Of a DNA stretch of 6,911 nucleotides, positions 1 to 6,795 are shown one piece after another; positions within the stretch are counted from its first letter, which is position 1, and each line of letters opens with the position of its first letter. The position numbers and the translations under genes are program-made. The DNA comes from an uncultured Desulfovibrio sp. (GTDB lineage: Bacteria; Desulfobacterota; Desulfovibrionia; Desulfovibrionales; Desulfovibrionaceae). Location of the stretch: positions 1 to 6,911 of the forward strand of contig CAKTDV010000038.1 of NCBI GenBank assembly GCA_934546745.1. The letters run 5' to 3'. The notes under the pieces were generated by a model. The model was not told the DNA's origin and made no database searches. It saw only the letters and a list, made by a program, of their open reading frames with translations.

Positions 1-1901
1 CATCCCCAGTAATGCCCGCTTCCCTCTTTTGCCTTGTGGCGCTGGAGAGCCTTGCCGCATTCCGGGCAGGGATGCGTCCCGGCCAGTGTGCCGATGGTCA
101 GCGCCTTGATGACCTCGATCTGGCGGGGTACCTCCTCGCACACCGCCCCCAGAAAGGCGTCGAGAGACAGGCGGCCTTCGGCGACCTCCTCAAGGCGGCT
201 TTCCCAGTCCGCCGTTGTCAGCGGGTCTTTCAATGCCGCCGGAACCAGCTCGATCAGCTGGCGTCCCAGCGCCGTGGAGACAATTTTCTTGCCGTCCATC
301 GCCAGCAGCCCGATTTTCAGCAGATCCTCCAGCACGGTGGCCCGTGTGGCGTCCGTGCCGATGCCCTTTGTCTGCCGGAGCGTATCCTTGGCGGAAGCTT
401 CGGCATCGACGTACCGATGCACGTTCTCCATCGCGTCCAGAAGCGTGCCGTCCGTGAACCGCGCCGGAGGCGTCGTCTTTTTCTCCGCTATGGCCACATC
501 CTCGCAGGTGACGCCGTCCCCTTCCTGTACGGCGGGCAGAGACGCCTCATCCGTCGCTTCTTCTTTGGAGAACGCCGTCCAGCCGGGATCGATGACGCGC
601 CTGCCCGTCGCCTTCCAGAGCGTGTCGCCGAAGCGCGCCTCAATGACCCGCGCCTCATAGCTCATGGGCGGGTGGAACTGGAGCGCGTAGTTTTCGCAGA
701 TCAGGGCAAAGATTTTCTGCTGGTGATCCGGAAGATCCGAAGGCGTCTCCCCTGTGGGGATGATGCCGTGATGCGCCGTCAGTTTGGCGGAGTTCCAGGC
801 GGGGCTTCGCAGCGCGGCGTCCGCCTTGGCGGCGATGCTGGCCACATGCGCCAGCGGCCCGGAAAAGGCGGCCAGCGCGGCCAGAATGCCCGCGCCTTCC
901 GCCTGCTGGTCTTCCGGCAGATAGCGGCAGTTCGTGCGGGGATAGGAAGTCAGCTTCGCCAGGTACAGCGCCTGCGCGGCATCAAGCACCTGCTTTGCCG
1001 TCATGCCGTACTTTGACGACGCGGCCTTGGAGAGCGCCGAGAGCGAGTACGCAGGGGGGGGCTGTGTCTTTTTCCCCTCCGTTGTGGCCACAACGATCGT
1101 GCCGCTCTGTCCCTTGACGGACGCGACAATGGCCTCGGCCCGCGCCCTGTCCACAAGACGACCCTCGGCGTCCAGTCCTTCGGCGTTCTCATCCAGCCTG
1201 CATGTCGCCTGGAAGACGCCGTTCCCATGTTGGCATTGCGCCGTCAGGGTGTAGAACGGATGTGGCCTGAACGCCTCTATGGCCATGTCCCGCGTCACCA
1301 CCAGCGCCAGCGTGGGCGTCTTGACGCGCCCCACAGGCAGCACGCCACGCAATCCGGCGTCCTGTGCCCGGAGCGTCATGGCCCGCGAGGCGTTCATGCC
1401 CACAAGCCAGTCGGCCCGCGAACGCGCGCGGGCCGCGTCCCGCAGGGGCGCGTACTCCCGGTTGTCCCGCATCTTGCCCAGCGCCTTGCGCACGGCCTGC
1501 GGCGTCAGACCGTCATCAAGCCAGAGCCGTTCCACAGGCCCGCGATACCCGAAATGTTCAAGCACCTCATCAACAAGCACCTGCCCCTCGCGATCCGGAT
1601 CGCCGCAGTTGACCACGGCATCCGCCCTGGCAAGCAGATCCCGCAGAATGCCCAGTTGCCGCTCCGCCTTCTCTTTCGGCTTGTTCTTCCATGTATCAGG
1701 TATGATGGGCAGGTCATCCATTGACCATTTTTCGTATTTCGTATCGTAATCCTGCGGCAGATACTCTTCCAGAAGATGCCCCGCGCACCACGACACCGTG
1801 TCGTCGCCGCAGGTGATGCAGCCCGTGCCGGGCTTGCCGTTGCCGATTCCGGCGGCAATGGCCTCACCCAGGGATTTCTTTTCAGCAAGAAACAGACGCA
1901 T
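1..1901 (-). CDS. topB: DNA topoisomerase III (type IA), 3' end missing
   Basis: Type IA topoisomerase that cuts and rejoins one DNA strand through a 5'-phosphotyrosine; copies on conjugative elements probably resolve or relax transferred and replicating DNA. The frame is open for 633 codons from ATG at 1901 to the window edge. The Toprim domain starts at once (MRLFLAEKKS, Glu7), with the acidic triad motif GDPDREG (Asp101, Asp103). Further family motifs are ARSRADWLVGMNASR, PVGRVKTPTL, catalytic SYPRTN (Tyr320; about Tyr328 in E. coli TopB) and HHGIIPT from residue 377. A C-terminal zinc ribbon begins at Cys612-x2-Cys615 and is cut by the window end. Length so far nearly equals E. coli TopB (653 aa), so the full protein is probably somewhat longer. 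AAGGAG at 1907-1912 fixes the start. It follows the ArdC-domain gene by 9 nt and is probably in the same operon. Confidence 0.96.
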   Translation of the reverse strand, partial: MRLFLAEKKSLGEAIAAGIGNGKPGTGCITCGDDTVSWCAGHLLEEYLPQDYDTKYEKWSMDDLPIIPDTWKNKPKEKAERQLGILRDLLARADAVVNCGDPDREGQVLVDEVLEHFGYRGPVERLWLDDGLTPQAVRKALGKMRDNREYAPLRDAARARSRADWLVGMNASRAMTLRAQDAGLRGVLPVGRVKTPTLALVVTRDMAIEAFRPHPFYTLTAQCQHGNGVFQATCRLDENAEGLDAEGRLVDRARAEAIVASVKGQSGTIVVATTEGKKTQPPPAYSLSALSKAASSKYGMTAKQVLDAAQALYLAKLTSYPRTNCRYLPEDQQAEGAGILAALAAFSGPLAHVASIAAKADAALRSPAWNSAKLTAHHGIIPTGETPSDLPDHQQKIFALICENYALQFHPPMSYEARVIEARFGDTLWKATGRRVIDPGWTAFSKEEATDEASLPAVQEGDGVTCEDVAIAEKKTTPPARFTDGTLLDAMENVHRYVDAEASAKDTLRQTKGIGTDATRATVLEDLLKIGLLAMDGKKIVSTALGRQLIELVPAALKDPLTTADWESRLEEVAEGRLSLDAFLGAVCEEVPRQIEVIKALTIGTLAGTHPCPECGKALQRHKAKEGSGHYWG

Positions 1902-1906
1902 ATGTT

Positions 1907-1912
1907 CTCCTT
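1907..1912 (-). promoter_or_regulatory. ribosome binding site of topB overlapping the upstream stop
   Basis: AAGGAG, 5 nt before ATG at 1901. Its first two bases belong to the TAA stop (1911-1913) of the ArdC-domain gene, so the terminating ribosome reaches the topB initiation site. Confidence 0.75.
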
Positions 1913-3212
1913 ATCTGAGACGGACTCTGGATGCCGGTTCCGGCTCCTGCGGCCCGGATTTTTCCCGGATGCGCTGGACGGCGGCGTCCAGCGCGCCGGA
2001 CATGTCTTCCGGCGCTTTCAGAGACCGCAGCATGTTTTGCCGCTCCTCAGCGGTGAGTTCCGGCGCGGGATGTTCCCTGGCGGGGAAATTCTCAATCTGT
2101 TGCGCGTTGTAGACGGTGGACGGCGTGAGCAGGACGCCCTCCTGAATGGCCGGAGGGTTTTCCCGCCCTTTGAGTTCGTCCAGCCGCGCCTGTGTCAGCA
2201 CCTCCTTTTGCCCGTCCTCCGTGACGATGAAGGACACCGCCTGCGGCAGGAAAACGCGCGTCCCTTGCTCCCCGTCCCTGATGCGGACATCCTGATCGGG
2301 ATGCGCTTTCCTGAAGTCCTCGATCTGCCGGTACGACATCCACCGGTCGTCCGTGTAGCCCTGTTCGACACTGGCCATGACCAGGCGCGTCCGGTTGGCA
2401 TTGTCGTAGGTACGGCCGTCGGCGGCGGAAAAAGGGATGTTCACGGACGCTTCGCTGATTTTCCGGCCCCAGTCCGCCACAACATCCAGGGCCCGGCGCA
2501 GGCCGCTGGCAAACGCCTCGCCGACAGCCTTTGCCTTTTCCGTCCATTCATAACGGCTTTTCTGTAACTCCGGTTCAAAGCGCACCAGCCCCACCACGGA
2601 TTCGAGCTTGTCCCCAAGGCGTTCTTCCAGCATCTTGCGTTCCGCATCCAACGCGGAAACCGTTCGTTCCGCGACGAAAAAGCCCTCCCGTGCCTCGCGC
2701 AGCCAGGCGTCGGAAGCGGCGCGATCCTGACGGGGAACGCCGCTGTCACCGCCGAACGAGGCGCGCAGCGCCTCCTCAAAAGCCTGCGCCTTGAGCGTCA
2801 GCGTCCCGGCCTCCTCCCTGTAGGTGTCGCACGTCCGCACCCAGCGCTTCCCGGCCTCTATGTCCGCGTCCGTGACGCCGTGTTTCTCCATGACGGTGAC
2901 CATATGCAGGCGGTCGCCAAGGCGTTCGGCGATGTCCTCCTTCTCCCTGTTCAGGGCGTCCGACCGGCTTTGCAGCTGGAAGTACGTGTCGCGAAGGCCT
3001 TGCAGGCGGTCGTCCTCCGGCGCGCCGTCTTTGAGGACATCCTCAAACCTGTCTCCCATGCCGCGCATATCCAGCGCCGCCGAAAACTCCCGTAACGCCC
3101 TCCTCAGGGTGTCGTGAAAGGAGATGCCGTCGTCGCCGTAGGCATAGAAGTCGTCGATCTCGTTCCAGCGCCGGGCAAGTTCCTGTTCTTTTCTGGAAAA
3201 ATACCGGCTCAT
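1911..3212 (-). CDS. ArdC N-terminal-domain protein with duplicated helical N-terminal region
   Basis: A 433-residue soluble protein with no signal peptide or membrane segment. Residues about 258-378 resemble the ArdC N-terminal domain: DGRTYDNANRTRL, then GYTDDRWMSYRQIEDF, then a GEQGTRVFLP strand, ending with YNAQQIENFP near 368-377. In ArdC (plasmid pSa) and RP4 TraC this region binds ssDNA, and ArdC protects incoming DNA from restriction. The HExxH metalloprotease part of ArdC is absent. Residues 1-255 are charged and helical, probably coiled coil, and contain an internal duplication: DALNREKEDIAERLGDRL (85-102) matches SALDAERKMLEERLGDKL (186-203), each followed about 21 residues later by a Trp (124, 223) and an alanine-rich helix. 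The start is set by GAGGA at 3219-3223. The ATG overlaps the stop of the 57-residue ORF (ATGA), implying translational coupling. Role inferred: ssDNA binding or protection of transferred DNA. The domain call is from remembered motifs, not a search. Confidence 0.8.
   Translation of the reverse strand: MSRYFSRKEQELARRWNEIDDFYAYGDDGISFHDTLRRALREFSAALDMRGMGDRFEDVLKDGAPEDDRLQGLRDTYFQLQSRSDALNREKEDIAERLGDRLHMVTVMEKHGVTDADIEAGKRWVRTCDTYREEAGTLTLKAQAFEEALRASFGGDSGVPRQDRAASDAWLREAREGFFVAERTVSALDAERKMLEERLGDKLESVVGLVRFEPELQKSRYEWTEKAKAVGEAFASGLRRALDVVADWGRKISEASVNIPFSAADGRTYDNANRTRLVMASVEQGYTDDRWMSYRQIEDFRKAHPDQDVRIRDGEQGTRVFLPQAVSFIVTEDGQKEVLTQARLDELKGRENPPAIQEGVLLTPSTVYNAQQIENFPAREHPAPELTAEERQNMLRSLKAPEDMSGALDAAVQRIREKSGPQEPEPASRVRLR
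1971..1994. repeat. perfect 10-bp inverted repeat near the 3' end of the ArdC-domain gene
   Basis: Arms GCGCTGGACG (1971-1980) and CGTCCAGCGC (1985-1994) around a 4-nt loop. In the transcript this would form a very stable GC-rich hairpin about 70 nt before the topB start. No U-run follows, so it is not a standard terminator. It lies in the codons for GALDAAVQR and may be chance in GC-rich coding DNA. Confidence 0.5.
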
Positions 3213-3382
3213 TTTTCGTCCTCACGGGTGACGAAACCAGCGGCAACGGCTTCGTCCATGCTCAGGACGAGCGCCCCGGCGGCAAGTTGCGCGTCAAGGG
3301 TCTCTTCCGTCAGCGGAGGTATGTCCGCCATCTCCACAAAGGAGGGCTTGTCGTACAGGCCCCAGGAATTTTTCGTCTCCAT
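3209..3382 (-). CDS. small acidic protein of unknown function, 57 aa
   Basis: Not recognised. The ORF encodes 57 residues, from METKNSWGLYDKPSF to GFVTREDEK, and is acidic (about a dozen Asp or Glu), with no signal peptide, Cys or membrane segment. The central TEETLDAQLAAGALVL and the following SMDEAVAAGF look like short helices. Support for its reality is context: a very good ribosome site (GGGAGGAA, 3388-3395, 5 nt from ATG) directly after the icmT stop, a 13-nt gap to that gene, and an ATGA overlap with the downstream ArdC-domain gene. It fills what would otherwise be a hole of about 180 nt in a tightly packed operon. It could be a small partner of the ArdC-domain protein or merely a coupling leader; neither can be shown from the sequence. 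Confidence 0.72.
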   Translation of the reverse strand: METKNSWGLYDKPSFVEMADIPPLTEETLDAQLAAGALVLSMDEAVAAGFVTREDEK

Positions 3383-3395
3383 AAGTGTTCCTCCC

Positions 3396-3668
3396 TCACC
3401 AGCGGCAGCGTTGCCGCCAGTGGCGTTCGTTGATCAATGTTTCGCGGCGATGCCCCATGAGCATGGTGCGCAGCAGGCGCAGGCAGGCCACAGGCGACAT
3501 GCCCGTGCGCTGGACGGCGTACAGCACGGCGATGCAGCCCAGCGCGATAATTGCCGTCGTGGTCGACCAGTGGAAAAGCCACAGCATCATGGGGAAAATG
3601 GCGCGGGCATCCAGCGGCCCGATCTGCGGCATGATGCCCGTGTCACGCCAGAGGACTTCCTTCCTCAT
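3396..3668 (-). CDS. icmT: IcmT/TraK-family type IV secretion protein
   Basis: Small inner-membrane component of the I-type secretion system; in Legionella IcmT is required for full Dot/Icm function, and TraK is the IncI plasmid equivalent. The 90-residue product is close to Legionella IcmT (about 86 aa). The family pattern is visible: WRDTG near the N terminus (7-11), LDARAIFPMMLWLFHW (19-34), a hydrophobic stretch TTAIIALGCIAVLYAV (37-52), then SPVACLRLLRTMLMGHRRE (58-76) and a basic tail. Two closely spaced membrane segments are likely. The frame stays open further upstream inside dotB, but ATG at 3668 is chosen because AAGGAG (3675-3680) sits 6 nt before it and the family motif starts at residue 7. 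It overlaps the end of dotB by 26 nt in another frame. Confidence 0.92.
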   Translation of the reverse strand: MRKEVLWRDTGIMPQIGPLDARAIFPMMLWLFHWSTTTAIIALGCIAVLYAVQRTGMSPVACLRLLRTMLMGHRRETLINERHWRQRCRW

Positions 3669-4806
3669 CCGTATCTCCTTTGATGACCTTACGTTCCGCG
3701 AGAATGGCCCGGTAGTCCGTCGAGCGGATTGTCCCGGCCTCAAAAAGCCGCCCGGCGGCTTCCTGCATCCGCTGGCCGTGCGCCTCCAACAAAATCTCGC
3801 ACTCCTGAATGAGCCGTTCCGGCGGCGTGTCCAGCAGGATTTCCCGGATTTCCGGCGTGAACGCCAAAAACTCGCGCAGCGCGACGCGGCCATCGCCGTC
3901 GGCCCTGGGCAGCAGGCGTTGCGAGATGATCAGCCGCAGGCTGGACAGCAGCGTTGCCGTCACCTGAAGACGTTCGGCCACGGGGAAGACATTGATGATA
4001 CGGGAAAGCGTCTCCGGCACGGAACGGGTATGCACCGTCGAATAGGCGGCAACGCCGATTTCCGCGCTCTCGATCATGCCGCGCAGCGTCTCAGGATCGC
4101 GGCTCTCGCCGATCAGCACCACGTCCGGGGCGGTACGTGTGGAGTTGCGTGTGGCCGTCAGAAAGGACTTGAGATGCTCCGGGACGGAGCTTTGCGAGAC
4201 CGGCCCGCCGGGGTTGTCCATCGCGTCCAGGTCAAACTCGATGGGAGCCTCATAGGAGGCCACATGCCGCCCGCCCGTCTCGATGATTTCCCGGAGCATG
4301 GCGGCCAGCAGCGTGGATTTGCCCGATCCCATGACGCCCGTCACCAGCACCAGCCCGTTGGAGGGGAACGCATGGGCCAGCAGATCGGGTTCGACAGCCA
4401 GCGTCTCCAGTTTCGGCGGCGCGGAAGGGATGGTACGGAACACGATCTTGACGCCGGTGGCGTAGCCGTCGGCCACAGGTGTGGCGTTGCCGCGATAGCG
4501 GTACCGGACGCCGCGCCCCTCCTCGATCTGATGGGCGAAATCATAGTCCGATCCGCTCGACTTGAGCGAAGCTGCAACAGAGTTGTTCTTGGTCAGCTTT
4601 TCCAGCGCGGCGAACAGCTCATCAGCGGTGATGGGGCGGCGCGAGACGCGCCGCCAGCGGCCATGCAGGCGCATCCATGCCGGAGCGCCGGAGCGCAGCA
4701 GCATGTCGGACATGCCCAGATGCGTCCCCCAGAGCAGCAGCGCGTCAATGTCCCGGTATTCCCAGCGGATGGGCGGTTCGCCGGGGTAGACTTCCGTTGT
4801 TTCCAT
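3643..4806 (-). CDS. dotB: DotB/TraJ type IV secretion ATPase
   Basis: Cytoplasmic hexameric ATPase of the PilT/VirB11 superfamily that powers substrate transfer or channel assembly in Dot/Icm-type systems. The product has 387 residues (Legionella DotB about 377). The N-terminal domain contains LHLGMSDMLL-like DIDALLLWGTHLGMSDMLLR (19-38). The Walker A motif is GVMGSGKST (157-165); the Asp box reads ASYEAPIEF (183-191), a form typical of DotB rather than PilT; Walker B is DVVLIGESRDPETLRG (228-243); the His box is STVHTRSVPETLSRI (256-270). All catalytic motifs look intact. The ATG overlaps the dotC stop by one base (TGATG), so translation is probably coupled; only a weak AGAGG lies upstream. 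The C-terminal 20 or so residues are charged and variable and overlap icmT. Confidence 0.96.
   Translation of the reverse strand: METTEVYPGEPPIRWEYRDIDALLLWGTHLGMSDMLLRSGAPAWMRLHGRWRRVSRRPITADELFAALEKLTKNNSVAASLKSSGSDYDFAHQIEEGRGVRYRYRGNATPVADGYATGVKIVFRTIPSAPPKLETLAVEPDLLAHAFPSNGLVLVTGVMGSGKSTLLAAMLREIIETGGRHVASYEAPIEFDLDAMDNPGGPVSQSSVPEHLKSFLTATRNSTRTAPDVVLIGESRDPETLRGMIESAEIGVAAYSTVHTRSVPETLSRIINVFPVAERLQVTATLLSSLRLIISQRLLPRADGDGRVALREFLAFTPEIREILLDTPPERLIQECEILLEAHGQRMQEAAGRLFEAGTIRSTDYRAILAERKVIKGDTDEEGSPLA
3675..3680 (-). promoter_or_regulatory. ribosome binding site deciding the icmT start
   Basis: AAGGAG inside the end of dotB, 6 nt before ATG at 3668. It selects the 90-residue IcmT over longer in-frame starts within dotB. 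Confidence 0.8.
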
Positions 4807-6293
4807 CAGCGCCGCCTCTTGCCCTTTTTGGCCGCCTTGGGGGCGGCCGGAACGGAGAATGCGCCGGGCGCGGTGATACGGTACACCTTCTGGCCGATAT
4901 TGAGGCGCGTCCCCTTGCTGGAGATATGCAGGCCCATGTCCGCGCGGGCGGTACGGACGCGGCTCATGAGATGCTGTGCCGTCAGCAGGTGATAGAGCAG
5001 CACACCCCGATAGTCCCGCGTCATGCGCGCGAGATTGTCCTGGAAGATCTGATCCGCCTCCGTCAGGCCCTGCGCCCAGGCTTCGCGCACGGCGGCGCGC
5101 CAGATGGCGCGTTCCTTGCTGTTCTTGGGCAGCACGGCGGGATTAGGCAGTTCCGGTTCGGGGAAGCCGTCCGCCATGAGGTAGGTGCGCCAGTGCGGCG
5201 CGACAGACACGTATTTCGCCTTCTGGAGCAGCTCGAAACTCGTGGACGCCGCCGTTGCCGTGCCCTCGTCCTCGATGCGCAGGGACGCGCCAGCCCGTGC
5301 CAGCACGGGCGGCATGATGAGCGCGTCGCCCTGTGTCATCATGAGCGGCCCGAAGTTGAAGGCGGCGTCCATGATCGGCGCGTGGGCGTAGACGGCATCC
5401 AGCAGGTGTTTATACCGCCAGGCAATGGCCGTTTGCAGCGTGACCATGTGCGCGGCTTCGCGGATCGCCTGCGGGCGCAGTTTTTTCACGGCGCTCTCAT
5501 CGGCGGACGGCGCGACGGATTCCATCTCCAGCAGGGTGATCAGCGGATCCGGATCGCCGATACGCGGCCCGGAGGAGGGCGGCGTGGGAACCTCGACGGA
5601 AAGCGGCGTGCCCTGTTGCGCCTGTTGCTGGACGGCCACACCCTGTGGCGTTTCCGGCGCGGGCTTCAGGGGCGGCATGGGTACGGGCGGTTCCCCGGCG
5701 GCGTCCCGCTGGAAGGCGGAGCAGCCGGAAGACAGCAGGGCAACGCACAGCAGCAGCGCCGCGGATTTCCGCGTTTTCGGACGCGGGTTGCGCGGCTTGA
5801 AGCAGTACTTGAGGGGCGTCCGCCTGCGGCCAAGCAAAAAGCCCAGCAGCCCGAAAACCACCCCGGAAACGCCGGTGCCAAGCCCTGCCGCCCACAGGGG
5901 TACAGGGACGGAAGACAGCGTGCTGTCCGCGTTATTCAGCTCCCGTTGCATCGCCGCGCGGACGCCTTCCTTCCAGCCGTCGCGATAGCCTCGGTTGTAG
6001 GAGCAGTTGCCGTATTCCTCACGGAGCGCGTAGCTGCTGTTCAAAAGCAGCGGAGCTTCCTCGGCCTTCTGTTTGGCAAGAGACATAGGGGGCGGTGTGG
6101 GCTCCCCAACCGTCACCACCGGACTGTCGTCGTCGGAAAGCTGCACACGCGGGCTGAGCTTCCCCACCACCGGCTTCCCCACCGGCCTGTCGTCGGGAAG
6201 CGTCACAGGGGCCGTTGTCCACAGCCACACGGCGGCACCGGCGAACAAAGAAAGAACCACCCCGGCCACCCCGGCAAAGATGTACCACCGCAC
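4806..6293 (-). CDS. dotC: membrane protein-DotC fusion (DotC/TraI lipoprotein)
   Basis: One 495-residue frame. Residues 191-495 are DotC/TraI, the outer-membrane lipoprotein that with DotD helps place DotH in the secretion core. Family features are AIAWRYKHLLDAVY (289-302), LDxxF-like MDAAFNFGPL (308-317), MPPVLARAG (327-335), PHWRTYL (366-372), IFQDNLARMTRDYRG (416-430) and RLNIGQKVYRITAPGAF (463-479). The lipobox is LLSSGC with Cys191, followed by a Pro/Gln-rich linker (201-243). Upstream and in the same frame lies an unrecognised module: membrane helix 3-25, a periplasmic part with NRGYRDGWKEG (100-110), membrane helix 132-155, then a very basic stretch (156-176). No stop, and no ATG or GTG with a ribosome site, separates the two. 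The start is GTG with GGGAGGG at 6301-6307; an ATG start at 6443 would lie inside dotD. The gap to dotD is 1 nt and the stop overlaps dotB. Confidence 0.9.
   Translation of the reverse strand: MRWYIFAGVAGVVLSLFAGAAVWLWTTAPVTLPDDRPVGKPVVGKLSPRVQLSDDDSPVVTVGEPTPPPMSLAKQKAEEAPLLLNSSYALREEYGNCSYNRGYRDGWKEGVRAAMQRELNNADSTLSSVPVPLWAAGLGTGVSGVVFGLLGFLLGRRRTPLKYCFKPRNPRPKTRKSAALLLCVALLSSGCSAFQRDAAGEPPVPMPPLKPAPETPQGVAVQQQAQQGTPLSVEVPTPPSSGPRIGDPDPLITLLEMESVAPSADESAVKKLRPQAIREAAHMVTLQTAIAWRYKHLLDAVYAHAPIMDAAFNFGPLMMTQGDALIMPPVLARAGASLRIEDEGTATAASTSFELLQKAKYVSVAPHWRTYLMADGFPEPELPNPAVLPKNSKERAIWRAAVREAWAQGLTEADQIFQDNLARMTRDYRGVLLYHLLTAQHLMSRVRTARADMGLHISSKGTRLNIGQKVYRITAPGAFSVPAAPKAAKKGKRRR
5293..5310. 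repeat. 8-bp inverted repeat inside dotC
   Basis: GCCCGTGC and GCACGGGC separated by 2 nt, in the codons for the conserved PPVLARAG motif of DotC. Stable as RNA, but a functional role is not supported. Confidence 0.4.
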
Positions 6294-6294
6294 G

Positions 6295-6762
6295 TTACAT
6301 CCCTCCCGTTTTCGCGTTGCTACGGGCCAGCGTGATGATCCGGTTGAACGGGTCGACGCGCACCACGGCCTGCGGCTGCACCTGCCAGGCGAGGTCCTCG
6401 ATGAGGCTGTACGCGCTCCGGTCAGATCCCTGCACGACCACAATCAGTTCCTGCGCGCTGGGCGTCCCCACCTCCTGATAGCGGTAGCCCACCTTCAGGC
6501 AGATCTCTTTCAGCGCGCCCATCGCCGGGCCAGTCCACGAAATGGCCACGGGCGCGGCCAGGCTGGGATCAGGGGGCGGCAGCAGGGGCTGGATGCCCTG
6601 CCCGCGCAGTTTCGCCAGCATGGCCAGTTCCCCGTGCGCCTTCTCGGCGGCGTCCCCCAGAGAGACGGCCACAAAATCGGCGGGCGTCGTGACGGCTTCC
6701 TTCTGGCGGGGCGCACAGGCCGCCAGCAGGGCGGCGCAAAGCAGCAATACGACCGGTCTCAT
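6295..6762 (-). CDS. dotD: DotD/TraH lipoprotein
   Basis: Small outer-membrane lipoprotein of the I-type secretion core; Legionella DotD (163 aa) works with DotC to target DotH and has a fold like the N0 domain of secretins. The product here is 155 residues. A short signal peptide MRPVVLLLCAALLAAC ends in a canonical lipobox LAAC (Cys16). A linker rich in Pro and Ala (57-72) leads to the conserved domain: APVAISWTGPAMGALKEICLKVGYRY (70-95), ELIVVVQ (105-111), SLIEDLAWQVQPQAVVRVDPFNRIITL (119-145). An in-frame ATG five codons upstream (6777) is possible, but the second ATG is preferred because GGAG at 6772-6775 is 9 nt before it and it gives a normal signal peptide start. First complete gene of the operon in this window. 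Confidence 0.93.
   Translation of the reverse strand: MRPVVLLLCAALLAACAPRQKEAVTTPADFVAVSLGDAAEKAHGELAMLAKLRGQGIQPLLPPPDPSLAAPVAISWTGPAMGALKEICLKVGYRYQEVGTPSAQELIVVVQGSDRSAYSLIEDLAWQVQPQAVVRVDPFNRIITLARSNAKTGGM
6301..6307 (-). promoter_or_regulatory. ribosome binding site for the GTG start of the dotC fusion gene
   Basis: GGGAGGG within the last codons of dotD, 7 nt before GTG at 6293. It is the only strong site for this frame and marks the start at the membrane-protein module, not at DotC. Confidence 0.75.
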
Positions 6763-6771
6763 ACACAAAAT

Positions 6772-6775
6772 CTCC
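6772..6775 (-). promoter_or_regulatory. ribosome binding site deciding the dotD start
   Basis: GGAG, 9 nt before the ATG at 6762. It overlaps the alternative ATG at 6777, which itself has no Shine-Dalgarno, and so favours the shorter DotD. Confidence 0.65.
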
Positions 6776-6795
6776 ATCGTTACGAACGTTAGCGC

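Noticed and set aside
12..1016. Long open frame on the plus strand opposite topB (334 codons).
   Set aside because: Antisense shadow of a clear topoisomerase frame with intact motifs; the product is Arg/Gly-rich without family features, as expected in GC-rich DNA.
3396..3893. 165-residue version of IcmT starting inside dotB.
   Set aside because: The added N terminus is antimotif Arg/Ser-rich sequence overlapping conserved dotB codons; AAGGAG before ATG 3668 and family length support 90 residues.
3385..4992. 535-codon plus-strand frame opposite icmT and dotB.
   Set aside because: The minus strand encodes an ATPase with all Walker and His-box motifs; the antisense product has no recognisable domain.
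4677..6335. 552-codon plus-strand frame opposite dotC.
   Set aside because: Same reason: Arg/Gly/His-rich composition typical of antisense reading of GC-rich genes, and no ribosome site.
4806..6443. Longer version of the dotC fusion starting at ATG 6443.
   Set aside because: The extra 50 residues lie inside dotD, are low-complexity Ser/Arg/Thr, and the strong ribosome site belongs to GTG 6293.
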